A DNA stretch of 64,000 bases, from the NCBI GenBank assembly GCA_021373115.1, contig JAJFTI010000006.1:36914-100913 (forward strand), in the 5' to 3' direction. Source of the stretch: Eubacteriales bacterium (GTDB lineage: Bacteria; Bacillota; Clostridia; Christensenellales; CAG-138). Under the pieces are notes generated by a model, which was not told the DNA's origin, did not search any database, and saw nothing but the letters and a program-made list of their open reading frames with translations. The first letter of the stretch is position 1. Each line of letters starts with the position of its first letter. A program made the translations under genes and the position numbers. This document shows positions 8,613-16,319 of this stretch, in pieces.

Positions 8613-9566
8613 ATGGAATCTCGATATGATATGCAAATGATGGTACATGTTGCAAAGATGTACTATATGGAAGGGCTTACGCAGCAGAGCATTGCGAAAG
8701 AGCTGGGTATCTCCCGATCATATATCTCCATGATTCTGTCCGAAGCAAGGGAATTGGGCATTGTAGAGATCAATATTAAAAATCCGCTTGCGAGCAACGA
8801 GGAGCTGGCGAGTGAACTGTCGCGCGCGTTTGGCATTTCCAATTGCTACGTAACGCCGACGGTGGTCACCGCGCTGACGCCGCTGACCAAAATCCTCGCG
8901 GCGCAGGGCGCCATTGTCGCGGAAAAGCTGATTGAAAACCATTCGACGGTCGGGGTTGCCTGGGGCATGACCTGCTATGAATTTATGAAGGCCTTTTCGA
9001 ATAATACGGGGCTGTTCGATGTAAACGTGGTTCCGCTGATCGGGGGATCGCACCATCTTTCCTCGGAGTATCAGCTCAACGAAATGGTGCGTTTGTTTGC
9101 CGAAAAGCTCAGAGGCACCCCGTCGTTCATCTATGCGCCCGCGCTGGCGGAATCCATTGAGGATAAAGCGCTGCATCTGAAAAGCCAGTATATGCAGTCC
9201 ATCGTCGAGAAGTGGCGCAGGATTGACGTAGCGATTGTTGGCGTTGGATCGCCGCCGGAATATTACAGCGATAAGAGCCAGTTTGACCCGGTTGCGCTGC
9301 ATCAGTCCTACGAAAGCAATCCGGAAAAGACGGTCGGCGACATCGGAGCCCGGCGTTTCAACATCCAGGGGCAATTCCTGAAGAACGATTACAACGACCG
9401 CATCATGGGCATCGACGAAGAAAGCCTCAAGAGCGCGAAGAACGTGCTGAGCATCGCGGCCGGGCATCATAAGGTTCTTTCCATCATCGGCGCGCTGCGG
9501 CTGAACATCATTACCCATTTTGTAACCGATGAGAACACGGCAAAAACGATTTTATCCCTGGTATAA
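8613..9566 (+). CDS. SorC/DeoR-like sugar-responsive transcriptional regulator, copy 1
   Basis: A 317-residue SorC-family regulator. The N-terminal helix-turn-helix is YYMEGLTQQSIAKELGISRS at about residues 16-35, followed by a sugar-phosphate-binding domain with the typical GVAWGMTCYEF motif and conserved GVGS and GDI segments. It lies 38 bases after the kinase and very likely controls the transport and catabolism cluster in response to a phosphorylated sugar. A second regulator of exactly the same length but clearly different sequence follows convergently. Confidence 0.9.
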   Translation: MESRYDMQMMVHVAKMYYMEGLTQQSIAKELGISRSYISMILSEARELGIVEINIKNPLASNEELASELSRAFGISNCYVTPTVVTALTPLTKILAAQGAIVAEKLIENHSTVGVAWGMTCYEFMKAFSNNTGLFDVNVVPLIGGSHHLSSEYQLNEMVRLFAEKLRGTPSFIYAPALAESIEDKALHLKSQYMQSIVEKWRRIDVAIVGVGSPPEYYSDKSQFDPVALHQSYESNPEKTVGDIGARRFNIQGQFLKNDYNDRIMGIDEESLKSAKNVLSIAAGHHKVLSIIGALRLNIITHFVTDENTAKTILSLV

Positions 9567-9582
9567 ACGATTTAAACACAGA

Positions 9583-9612
9583 GGAACCGCGGCATACGCC
9601 GCGGTTCCTTTT
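9583..9612 (+). terminator. Rho-independent terminator after SorC regulator 1
   Basis: GGAACCGCGGC (9583-9593), loop ATAC, GCCGCGGTTCC (9598-9608), then TTTT. An 11-bp perfect stem closing the 0-9.6 kb catabolic cluster, in the gap between two convergent regulators. Confidence 0.85.
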
Positions 9613-9622
9613 GCGTTGCGTT

Positions 9623-10576
9623 TTATTTTTCGCTCAGGATCGCAAGCGCCGCGCTTCGGTCGGTAATGAGCACGTCGATATACTTTCCCTTCAGCGCGCC
9701 GGTGATGATGTCCTTCTTCTCCTCGCCACAGGCAACGCCGATGACGGTTGGAATCCGCTTCAGATCGTCCAGCGAAGCGGAGATGATCCGGTCCATCAGC
9801 GGTGTTTCGCAGCGATGCCCGTCAATATCGATATAGCGGCCGCAGATATCCCCGACGGCGCCTTCGTTGCGAAGCGACTGCGCGTCCTCCATGCTGATGT
9901 GGCCGGAGCGGAACTGCGCGCTGAGTTCCGGGCGTGTGGAACCGAGGCCGACGACGGCGACATTTGCACTCAAAAGCCGCTGAAAATGCTCCTGAATGTG
10001 CGGCTCGTCCATAAGCAGATCCCGCAGAACCTTGCTTTTCACCATGAACGGTGCCTGCAGCAGGTAACTGTCCCCGTTAAATGCGCTTGCCAGCGTCAGC
10101 GCCAGGGCGTTTGCATCGGTATCGGTGGTTTTGTTGCCGATGCCGCCGAGCAGCTGAATGACATCGACCCGTTTATACGCGTTGTGTCGGATGTTCTTGA
10201 CCACATAGCTCAGCGTGGTACCCCAGGCGATCGCCAGCAGCGATCCGTTTTCCAAAAACGATTCCAGATAAATCGCTGCGGCGGCGCCGACGTTTTGCTT
10301 GCTTTCCTCTAGATTATGGCTGCTGGGCGCGACAATGACATGCCGGATGCCGAACCGGTCCTCGATTCGTTTGGCAAGCTCGATTCCGAAAGAGGAGATA
10401 TCGTCGATTCGAATCTGGACGATGCCGGAGGAAATGGAGGTTTTCAGCAAACGGGAAACCGTCGGGCGCGAAACATGCACCTCATGGGCGATCTCTTCCT
10501 GTGAGCGGCCTTCCAGATAATACAGTTTGGCGACCTTGATCAGCAGGTCGCGCTTTTCATCCAGCGGTTGCGACAT
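9623..10576 (-). CDS. SorC/DeoR-like transcriptional regulator, copy 2, divergent from the BMC operon
   Basis: A SorC-family protein with helix-turn-helix EGRSQEEIAHEVHVSRPTVS at about residues 21-40 and the sugar-phosphate-binding hallmarks LLAIAWGTTLSYVV and VVGLGSTRPE. The start at 10576 is preferred because AGAGGTGA precedes it; a longer frame to 10708 runs through the promoter region. The length of 317 residues equals copy 1, but identity is moderate. Its position divergent from the microcompartment operon, with shared promoter and operator-like elements, makes it the best candidate for the BMC regulator. Confidence 0.9.
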   Translation of the reverse strand: MSQPLDEKRDLLIKVAKLYYLEGRSQEEIAHEVHVSRPTVSRLLKTSISSGIVQIRIDDISSFGIELAKRIEDRFGIRHVIVAPSSHNLEESKQNVGAAAAIYLESFLENGSLLAIAWGTTLSYVVKNIRHNAYKRVDVIQLLGGIGNKTTDTDANALALTLASAFNGDSYLLQAPFMVKSKVLRDLLMDEPHIQEHFQRLLSANVAVVGLGSTRPELSAQFRSGHISMEDAQSLRNEGAVGDICGRYIDIDGHRCETPLMDRIISASLDDLKRIPTVIGVACGEEKKDIITGALKGKYIDVLITDRSAALAILSEK

Positions 10577-10603
10577 AGAATCACCTCTTAAACAGATGAT
10601 TTG

Positions 10604-10632
10604 AATATAAAACATCGTTTCGGCGTTGTCAA
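10604..10632 (-). promoter_or_regulatory. Promoter of SorC regulator 2
   Basis: On the minus strand: TTGACA (10632-10627), 17-base spacer, TATATT (10609-10604). These hexamers and the spacing are the same as in the divergent BMC promoter. The -10 lies within an imperfect dyad (GATGATTT...AAAACATC, 10595-10616) that could be an operator. Confidence 0.75.
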
Positions 10633-10670
10633 GCGATTCGGGATCATATGTGTGAAAAAGAAACAAAAAG

Positions 10671-10739
10671 TGAACGTAAAAACAGGTAATATTCGAATAT
10701 GAATTCATTATATCGGGTTTAGCATGAACGTATGTTCAA
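10671..10739. promoter_or_regulatory. Candidate operators: repeated TGAACGTA and palindromes
   Basis: TGAACGTA occurs at 10671-10678 and again at 10725-10732, 54 bases apart, about five helical turns. The second copy is half of the dyad TGAAC-GTAT-GTTCA (10725-10738), directly upstream of the BMC promoter -35 and similar in style to the ATTGAA...TTCAAT sites of Bacillus DeoR. A separate perfect palindrome ATATTCGAATAT lies at 10689-10700. Binding by SorC regulator 2 is inferred. Confidence 0.55.
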
Positions 10740-10754
10740 TAAGGCCACAAAATA

Positions 10755-10783
10755 TTGACATTAAATTGAGACATGCCTATATT
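10755..10783 (+). promoter_or_regulatory. Promoter of the microcompartment operon
   Basis: TTGACA (10755-10760), a 17-base spacer and TATATT (10778-10783), an almost consensus sigma-A promoter about 30 bases ahead of the epimerase homologue that opens the BMC operon. The intergenic gaps downstream are short and I saw no terminator before 22128, so this promoter could drive the whole 11-kb operon. Confidence 0.8.
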
Positions 10784-10814
10784 GATAACAGAACGAAACG
10801 ACGGGGTTACCAGC

Positions 10815-11459
10815 ATGAACAAGGTATCGGCATCCATTCTCTCCGCGAACTGGCTGCGGCTTGGAGAAGAGCTCCGGCGCGCGGAAGAAGCGGGCTGCGA
10901 CTGTATTCACGTGGACGTGACGGACGGACATTTCGTTTCCAATCTTACGATGGGGATGGATATCACGCGTGCGGTATGCAAGGCAACGAGCCTCCGCGTG
11001 GATGCACACCTGATGATTTCCGAACCCGGCCGGTTCATACCGGCGTTTGCCGATGCGGGCGCGGACTCGATCACCTTTCATGCCGAGGCCACCGCGCATC
11101 CGTTTGAACTGATCAAGGAGATCAAAAAGCGTGAAAAACTTGCCGGTGTGGCGCTCGACCCGGCAACGCCGGTAGAGGCGATCGAGCATTATCTCGACCA
11201 GCTGGATTTGGTGCTGCTGGTTTCCGTTTGCGTTGGGTTCGGCGGGCAGAAATTCATCGGCGCGGTCGATGAAAAGATCCGTCGGCTTGCGAAGATGCGC
11301 CGGGACCGGAATCTGAATTTCGAAATTCAGGTGGACGGCGGCATCAACACCGAAAACGGTTCGCAGAAGCGCGCGCTCGGTGTGGACAACCTTGTTGGCG
11401 GATCGATGATTTTTCTGGCGGAGGATATGAAAGAAACCGTCCGAAAGCTAAAAGCCTGA
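10815..11459 (+). CDS. Ribulose-phosphate 3-epimerase family protein (Rpe/AlsE-like), first gene of BMC operon
   Basis: A TIM-barrel epimerase of pentulose or hexulose phosphates, about 214 residues. Family signatures include SASILSANW at the N-terminus, the metal-ligand segments IHVDVTDGHF and VDAHLMI, and the phosphate-site QVDGGIN. The loop normally reading NPGFGGQ is CVGFGGQ here, which departs from ordinary Rpe and AlsE and may indicate a changed substrate. It has no N-terminal cargo helix, so it probably acts in the cytosol to supply the compartment. ATG 10815 fits the family start; the ribosome binding site is weak. Confidence 0.85.
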   Translation: MNKVSASILSANWLRLGEELRRAEEAGCDCIHVDVTDGHFVSNLTMGMDITRAVCKATSLRVDAHLMISEPGRFIPAFADAGADSITFHAEATAHPFELIKEIKKREKLAGVALDPATPVEAIEHYLDQLDLVLLVSVCVGFGGQKFIGAVDEKIRRLAKMRRDRNLNFEIQVDGGINTENGSQKRALGVDNLVGGSMIFLAEDMKETVRKLKA

Positions 11460-11537
11460 GTCGGGGACTTTAAAACAGCCGTTCATGAAATTCAATATAA
11501 AAAAGTAAAAGAATGATCGTAAGCAGGAGGAACCAAT

Positions 11538-12326
11538 ATGAGTCTCACGAGTGATCGAATTCAGGGCAAGGTATGCGTCGTGACCGGCGCGGCAAAGAGC
11601 ATCGGGTTTGCAATCGCGGAAAAATACGCCCAGTCGGGCGCGAAGGTCGTTCTGATCGACATCGACCCGCTTGTGGAAACCTCCGCCAAATCGCTGGCGG
11701 ACAAGGGCTACACCGCGAAGAGCTATGTGCTCAACATTACCAACCGGGACGCCGTACTGAAATGCTTCGAGGACATCGTAGCGACCTATGGCGATATTTA
11801 CGCGCTGGTCAACAATGCCGGCGTCGTGGACACGCGTCCGTTTGAAGAGAACGACGAAGCGATTCTGGACAAGATGTTTAAGGTGAACGTCTATGGAACG
11901 ACCTACTGCATGCAGGGCGCGCTGCCGAGCATGAAAAAGAACAAGCAGGGGAAAATCATCAACTTCGCGTCCAAGTCCGGCAAGACCGGCTCCGCGCTGA
12001 TGGGTCCCTACAGCGCGGCGAAGGGCGCCGTGATCGTGCTGACCCAGGCGCTCGCGTTTGAATATGCCAACGACAACCTCAACATCAACGCCGTTTGCCC
12101 CGGCATTACGGATGCGACGGGCGTTTGGTCCTCCGTCAGCAAGGGATATGTGGAGAACATGAAGATGGAGCGCGAGGAGATCGTAAAGAAGTTTACCGCC
12201 AAGGTTCCGCTTGGCCGCCTGACGGACATTCAGGACGTGGTCGAGTTCGTATTTTTCCTGACCGTTTCCGCGGATTACTGCACGGGTCAGGCGTTCAACA
12301 TCACCGGCGGACGGGAAATGCACTAA
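11538..12326 (+). CDS. Short-chain dehydrogenase/reductase (SDR), BMC operon copy 1
   Basis: NAD(P)-dependent oxidoreductase, 262 residues, classical SDR. The cofactor motif is TGAAKSIGFAIA at about residue 16, then LVNNAGV, and the catalytic YSAAK follows a serine-containing ASKSGKTGSA segment. The acidic DID after beta strand 2 suggests NAD rather than NADP. An AGGAGGAA ribosome binding site precedes the ATG. In this operon it could oxidise a sugar alcohol or keto sugar phosphate, or reduce an aldehyde to recycle NAD; the sequence does not say which. No cargo peptide is visible. Confidence 0.88.
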   Translation: MSLTSDRIQGKVCVVTGAAKSIGFAIAEKYAQSGAKVVLIDIDPLVETSAKSLADKGYTAKSYVLNITNRDAVLKCFEDIVATYGDIYALVNNAGVVDTRPFEENDEAILDKMFKVNVYGTTYCMQGALPSMKKNKQGKIINFASKSGKTGSALMGPYSAAKGAVIVLTQALAFEYANDNLNINAVCPGITDATGVWSSVSKGYVENMKMEREEIVKKFTAKVPLGRLTDIQDVVEFVFFLTVSADYCTGQAFNITGGREMH

Positions 12327-12353
12327 GAATCTGGGAAACGGAGGAGTACGGTT

Positions 12354-13118
12354 ATGGATCTGAATCTGAAAGGAAAAACCGCGATCGTCACCGGCGGAAC
12401 GACCGGTCTGGGCGCGGGCATCTGCGACGTGCTGGCCGAAGAGGGGATGAACGTCATCGCCAATTACCTGTTCGACGAGGAAGGTTCCATCCGCTTTGCG
12501 AAGGAACTGGGTGAAAAATACGGCACCAAGTGCGTCGCCATGTACGGGGACATCTCCAAGGCGGAGGACATTGACCGCGTTTTTGAACAGGCGGAACAGG
12601 AATTCGGCCATGTGGATGTGCTTGTCAACAACGCGGGTATCTGGCCGACCACGCCGATTGAGAAGATGTCCGACGACGAATGGAAAAAGGTCATCGATAT
12701 CGACCTCAACGGTACCTTCATGTTTTCCAAGCGCGCGGTGCTGCATTTCTTAAAACACGATGTCAAGGGACATATTGTGAGTATTTCGTCGAAGTCGGGA
12801 TTCACCGTATCTTCGCCGGATCATGCGCATTACGTAGCGGCAAAAGGCGCCGTGAACATGATGACCAAGGCGCTGGCGCGAGAGTTCTCTTCGAAAGGGA
12901 TCATCGTAAACGGCGTTGCGCCGGGTATGGTGCGCACTCCGCTGAACGAGGATAAACTGTCCCAGCCGGAGTGGCTGAAGTACTATGAGGACCGCATTCC
13001 GGTCGGCCGGGTTTCCACCGCGCGCGAAGTGGCCTATACGGTCGCCTTCCTCGCCTCGGAAAAGGGAATGTATGTTGCCGGAGCAATTGTGGACGTTACG
13101 GGCGGAATGCTCATTTAA
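12354..13118 (+). CDS. Short-chain dehydrogenase/reductase (SDR), BMC operon copy 2
   Basis: A second classical SDR, 254 residues, with TGGTTGLGAGI, LVNNAGIWPTTPIEKM and the catalytic YVAAKGAVNMMTKALAREF. It resembles FabG and KduD type enzymes and is closer to SDR copy 3 (21287), sharing the start MDLNLKGKTA, than to copy 1. It lies 27 bases after copy 1 and just before the first shell gene. The substrate is unknown; having three SDRs in one BMC operon is unusual. Confidence 0.88.
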   Translation: MDLNLKGKTAIVTGGTTGLGAGICDVLAEEGMNVIANYLFDEEGSIRFAKELGEKYGTKCVAMYGDISKAEDIDRVFEQAEQEFGHVDVLVNNAGIWPTTPIEKMSDDEWKKVIDIDLNGTFMFSKRAVLHFLKHDVKGHIVSISSKSGFTVSSPDHAHYVAAKGAVNMMTKALAREFSSKGIIVNGVAPGMVRTPLNEDKLSQPEWLKYYEDRIPVGRVSTAREVAYTVAFLASEKGMYVAGAIVDVTGGMLI

Positions 13119-13157
13119 CACGAAAAAAGAGTGAAAACAATGACGGAGGAAATCAAA

Positions 13158-13430
13158 GTGGAAAAACAGGCATTGGGCATGGTGGAAACCAAAGGGCTCG
13201 TCGCCGCGATTGAAGCGGCGGACGCAATGGTGAAGGCTGCCAACGTGCAGCTCGTGGGCAAGGAAAAGATCGGTTCCGGTCTCGTGACCGTGATGGTTCG
13301 CGGCGACGTAGGCGCGGTCAAAGCCAGCGTGGATGCGGGCGCCGCGGCGGCGAAGCGCGTTGGCGAACTGTATTCGGTGCACGTCATTCCGCGTCCGCAC
13401 GAGGACGTGGAGAGCATTCTGCTCAAGTAA
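13158..13430 (+). CDS. BMC-H hexameric shell protein, copy 1
   Basis: A PduA/EutM-like single BMC-domain protein of 90 residues that forms hexameric facet tiles. The sequence [20 protein letters not shown] and the pore loop KIGSG are diagnostic. I chose the GTG at 13158, with GGAGG eight bases upstream, because this gives a protein the same length and start as the next copy; longer in-frame starts at 13131 and 13140 would add a tail absent from the others. Confidence 0.95.
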   Translation: MEKQALGMVETKGLVAAIEAADAMVKAANVQLVGKEKIGSGLVTVMVRGDVGAVKASVDAGAAAAKRVGELYSVHVIPRPHEDVESILLK

Positions 13431-13459
13431 TACTCGGACATTAGAATCGGAGGGAATCT

Positions 13460-13732
13460 ATGGAAAAGCAGGCGCTCGGTTTGGTGGAAACCAAAGGTTT
13501 GGTCGGCGCGATTGAAGCGGCCGACGCGATGGTGAAGGCTGCCAACGTGCAGCTTATCGGCAAGGAAAAGATCGGTTCCGGCCTCGTGACCGTCATGGTG
13601 CGCGGCGATGTCGGCGCGGTGAAGGCCAGCGTGGAAGCGGGCGCCGCGGCGGCGAAGCGCGTTGGCGAGCTGTACTCGGTGCATGTGATTCCGCGGCCGC
13701 ACGACGATGTGGAAGGGATTCTGCTCAAGTAA
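13460..13732 (+). CDS. BMC-H hexameric shell protein, copy 2
   Basis: A 90-residue PduA/EutM-like shell tile, differing from copy 1 at only a handful of positions (for example Leu for Met after ALG, Ile for Val before GKEK). The same KIGSG pore loop is kept. The tandem arrangement with 29 bases between the genes points to recent duplication or gene conversion. Mixed hexamers with the other copies are possible. Confidence 0.95.
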   Translation: MEKQALGLVETKGLVGAIEAADAMVKAANVQLIGKEKIGSGLVTVMVRGDVGAVKASVEAGAAAAKRVGELYSVHVIPRPHDDVEGILLK

Positions 13733-13770
13733 GGAACCGGCCGCCGGTTGAACAGCAATAGGAGAAGAAT

Positions 13771-14532
13771 ATGGATATCGATAAACTCATCCAGGAAGCG
13801 GTCAAGAAGATCATGACCGAGGGAACGGAACAACAGCCCTCGACCGGCCGCTACGACGCTTCCTACGCGAAATATATGGATCACACGGTGCTCAAGCCGG
13901 AGACGACGCGCGAGACGGTCAAGCGCTTTTGCGACGAAGCCAAGGAATATGGCTTTGCGAGCGTCTGCGTTAACCCCACGCATGTGGTTTTCGTATCGGA
14001 GCAGCTCAAGGGGACGGGGGTTAAGACCTGCTGCGTCATCGGCTTCCCTCTGGGGGCGAACACCTCGTTTATTAAGGGGCTGGAGGCCATGGAAGCCGTG
14101 AAGAACGGCGCGGAAGAGGTTGACATGGTGATCAACATCGGCGCGCTGAAGGACAAGAACTATTCGCTGGTGTTTGAAGACATCAAGGCGGTGGTGGAAG
14201 CGGCGCATCCAAAGGCGATTGTCAAGGTGATCATCGAAACCAGCGCGCTGACCGACGAGGAAAAGGTCATCGCCTGCGAGCTGGCAAAGCGCGCAAAGGC
14301 CGACTTTGTGAAGACCTCGACCGGGTTTGGCAGCGGCGGCGCGACGGTGGACGATGTTCGCCTCATGAAACGTACGGTTGGCGACGCGCTGCGCGTGAAA
14401 GCCTCTACGGGCATCAACGACCGCGCGACCACGGACAAGATGCTCGCGGCGGGCGCGGTGCGCATGGGCACGAGCAAAGGAATCCTGATCGTGAAGGATG
14501 AAAAGCCGCCGGAAGACAAGATTGCTTACTAA
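13771..14532 (+). CDS. deoC: Deoxyribose-phosphate aldolase with N-terminal BMC-targeting helix
   Basis: Class I aldolase cleaving 2-deoxyribose 5-phosphate to acetaldehyde and glyceraldehyde 3-phosphate. The catalytic set is visible: the Schiff-base lysine K181 in ADFVKTSTG, a second lysine K210 in VKASTG and D118 in EEVDMVIN, plus DHTVLKP at the start of the barrel. Before the catalytic domain, about 30 extra residues begin with an amphipathic helix ([15 protein letters not shown]) followed by a flexible linker, the layout of an encapsulation peptide. It is therefore probably lumen cargo and the signature enzyme of the compartment. Confidence 0.92.
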   Translation: MDIDKLIQEAVKKIMTEGTEQQPSTGRYDASYAKYMDHTVLKPETTRETVKRFCDEAKEYGFASVCVNPTHVVFVSEQLKGTGVKTCCVIGFPLGANTSFIKGLEAMEAVKNGAEEVDMVINIGALKDKNYSLVFEDIKAVVEAAHPKAIVKVIIETSALTDEEKVIACELAKRAKADFVKTSTGFGSGGATVDDVRLMKRTVGDALRVKASTGINDRATTDKMLAAGAVRMGTSKGILIVKDEKPPEDKIAY

Positions 14533-14565
14533 GCGGCGAATCATCCGGAATAAAAGGAAAAACGC

Positions 14566-15219
14566 ATGGAAAAGGCAGAACTACAGCGGCTTGTCACGGA
14601 GAACGTCGTGAAAAATACGTATGAGCAAACGGGGAAACGCTTCGTGCCTGCCGCCGCGTCGAACCGCCACATCCACCTGTCCGCGCAGGATCTCGAAGCG
14701 CTCTTTGGTAAGGGATATTCGCTGAAACCGGAGCGCCCGCTTTCCCAGCCGGGGCAGTTTGCCGCGGCGGAAACAGTTTCGATATCCGGGCCAAAGGGAA
14801 GGATCGACAACGTGCGCGTGCTTGGTCCGGCGCGAGGCAAGACGCAGGTGGAAATCTTTCTGGCGGATGCCTACAAGCTGGGCATAGAACCGGTGATCCG
14901 GATTTCCGGGGACGTGGAAGGCACGCCGGGGGCGGCCGTTGTCGGCCCGGGCGGTTCCGTCTCGCTGCCGTTTGGCGTGATCGTTGCGCAGCGGCATCTG
15001 CATTTATCCGCCGAACAGGCCGCGTTCCTGAACCTGAACAACGGGGACCTGGTCAGCATTAAAAAAGAGGGCGTTCGCGCGCTGATTTTTGAAAAGGTTC
15101 CGGTGCGGTGCGGCGCGGGACATCAGATGGAGTTGCATCTGGATCTGGAGGAAGCCAACGCGGGCGGCATCAAGAACGGGGAGCTGCTGGAGATCGTTGC
15201 AGTGGAACGGCACGCATGA
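14566..15219 (+). CDS. pduL: Phosphate acyltransferase PduL
   Basis: Converts acyl-CoA and phosphate to acyl phosphate, regenerating CoA inside the shell and allowing later ATP formation by an acetate or propionate kinase. Both zinc-binding histidine clusters of the PduL fold are present, SNRHIHLS near residue 30 and QRHLHLS near residue 145. The N-terminus (MEKAELQRLVTENVVKNTY) is an amphipathic helix of cargo-peptide type. The 217-residue length is normal. The gene lies between deoC and the unknown cargo-like gene. Confidence 0.93.
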   Translation: MEKAELQRLVTENVVKNTYEQTGKRFVPAAASNRHIHLSAQDLEALFGKGYSLKPERPLSQPGQFAAAETVSISGPKGRIDNVRVLGPARGKTQVEIFLADAYKLGIEPVIRISGDVEGTPGAAVVGPGGSVSLPFGVIVAQRHLHLSAEQAAFLNLNNGDLVSIKKEGVRALIFEKVPVRCGAGHQMELHLDLEEANAGGIKNGELLEIVAVERHA

Positions 15220-15267
15220 GCCGAAAAACGCGAAGATCGGCCGAATCGCAGCGATGGAGAGAAGAGC

Positions 15268-15957
15268 ATGAGCCTGAGCGACACGCAGATCAGCCAGATT
15301 ATTGAACGCGTGAGTCTCGCGGTTGATCGGAAAGTGAATATGGATGCGCTCAGCGGTAACAGCCAGACAACGGCGGTATTGGTGCCAGGCTATGTTCCGG
15401 CGCCGAAGAAGGCGCTGGCGAGCATTACAAAGCGGTATGGCGATCCGATTCGCCTGCTCTTTTTCGAAGAACCGGCGTTCGAGGCGGAAGGGATACCGTG
15501 CAGCCGGATCGAATGGCCCGCACAGAAGAGCGAGCTGGTGGAACTGCTCGTTTGCGCGGAACATGCCGTTCTGCTCGCGCCCGGAATCGGTATGCTCAAA
15601 CGCATGGCGGGCGGGCAGGAGGAGGACGGCGCGGGCGAGGTATTGCTCCGGCGTGTTCTCTGGGGAAAGCCGGTCGATATCCTGCTGGATTTCGACCCGC
15701 CGAAGTTTCGGCGCGGTACATATTTTGCGCAGATTGCGGAGGCGGTTGATTGCCTTTGTTCCATGGGTGTCGGCGTGTTTGCCTATTCGCCCTGCGAATC
15801 CGCGGCGGTGAACGCCTGCTCGCTTGTGACGGAGCGGGACGTGATTGAAGCAAAGCAAAGCGGGCAGAAGACGATTTACTGCCTGCAGGAAGCGATCGTT
15901 ACGCCGCTGGCGAGCGACACCGCGAAGGAACTGCAAATCAATATTGAGCGTGTGTGA
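15268..15957 (+). CDS. BMC-associated protein with cargo-like N-terminus, function unknown
   Basis: A 229-residue protein. It begins with an amphipathic helix (MSLSDTQISQIIERVSLAV) like those of the aldehyde dehydrogenase and aldolases, so it is likely encapsulated. After a linker comes an alpha/beta region (AVLVPGYVPAPKKALASI, IRLLFFEEPAF, HAVLLAPGIGMLKRMAGG, KPVDILLDFDPPKFRRGTY) that looks Rossmann- or flavoprotein-like. It resembles conserved hypothetical proteins of ethanolamine and glycyl-radical BMC loci, but I cannot name the family with certainty. A redox or cofactor role is possible. Confidence 0.7.
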   Translation: MSLSDTQISQIIERVSLAVDRKVNMDALSGNSQTTAVLVPGYVPAPKKALASITKRYGDPIRLLFFEEPAFEAEGIPCSRIEWPAQKSELVELLVCAEHAVLLAPGIGMLKRMAGGQEEDGAGEVLLRRVLWGKPVDILLDFDPPKFRRGTYFAQIAEAVDCLCSMGVGVFAYSPCESAAVNACSLVTERDVIEAKQSGQKTIYCLQEAIVTPLASDTAKELQINIERV

Positions 15958-15985
15958 CGCAACAGAGCACACAGGGGAGTAGCAT

Positions 15986-16288
15986 ATGATGATTGGCGTC
16001 GTAAAGGGCAGCGTGGTCAGCACCAATAAATCGGAAACGCTTCATGGGCTGAAGCTGCTGGTCGTGGCTCCGCTGGATCTGGATACCATGCAGCAGAAGG
16101 GGAACCCGCTGGTGGCAATCGACGCCGTTGGCGCGGGGGAGGGCGAAGTGGTTATGTGCTGCAGCGGCAGCTCTTCGCGCCAGACCGCGTTTACGGACGG
16201 GAAACCAAGCGATCTTGCGATCATCGCGATCATCGATTCCATCGACATGCGCGGCGCGCGCGTGTTTGAAAAGTACAGCAGCAAGTAA
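15986..16288 (+). CDS. BMC-P pentameric vertex protein (EutN/CcmL family), copy 1
   Basis: A 100-residue vertex protein that caps the corners of the shell. It starts MMIGVVKGSVVSTNKSETLHGLKLLVV, the typical first strands of EutN/CcmL, and keeps the GAGEGEVVMCCSGSSSRQT loop and the AIIAIIDSIDM C-terminal strand. It differs strongly from copies 2 and 3 in this operon, so the three probably have distinct positions or partners. Confidence 0.93.
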   Translation: MMIGVVKGSVVSTNKSETLHGLKLLVVAPLDLDTMQQKGNPLVAIDAVGAGEGEVVMCCSGSSSRQTAFTDGKPSDLAIIAIIDSIDMRGARVFEKYSSK

Positions 16289-16319
16289 CCCGTTCGGTTC
16301 GGGCTGAAAAGAGGACAGT

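Noticed and set aside
8131..8655. Long minus-strand open frame opposite the kinase gene
   Set aside because: Antisense shadow with arginine- and alanine-rich translation and no domain, typical of GC-rich coding DNA.
11448..12746. 432-codon minus-strand frame opposite the SDR genes
   Set aside because: It mirrors two clear SDR genes; its histidine- and arginine-rich translation has no domain.
13131..13157. Longer start for BMC-H copy 1
   Set aside because: GGAGG lies inside it and points to GTG 13158; the sibling copies lack such an extension.
13115..14544. Minus-strand frames opposite the BMC-H and deoC genes with repeated segments
   Set aside because: The apparent repeats only mirror the duplicated BMC-H genes on the other strand.
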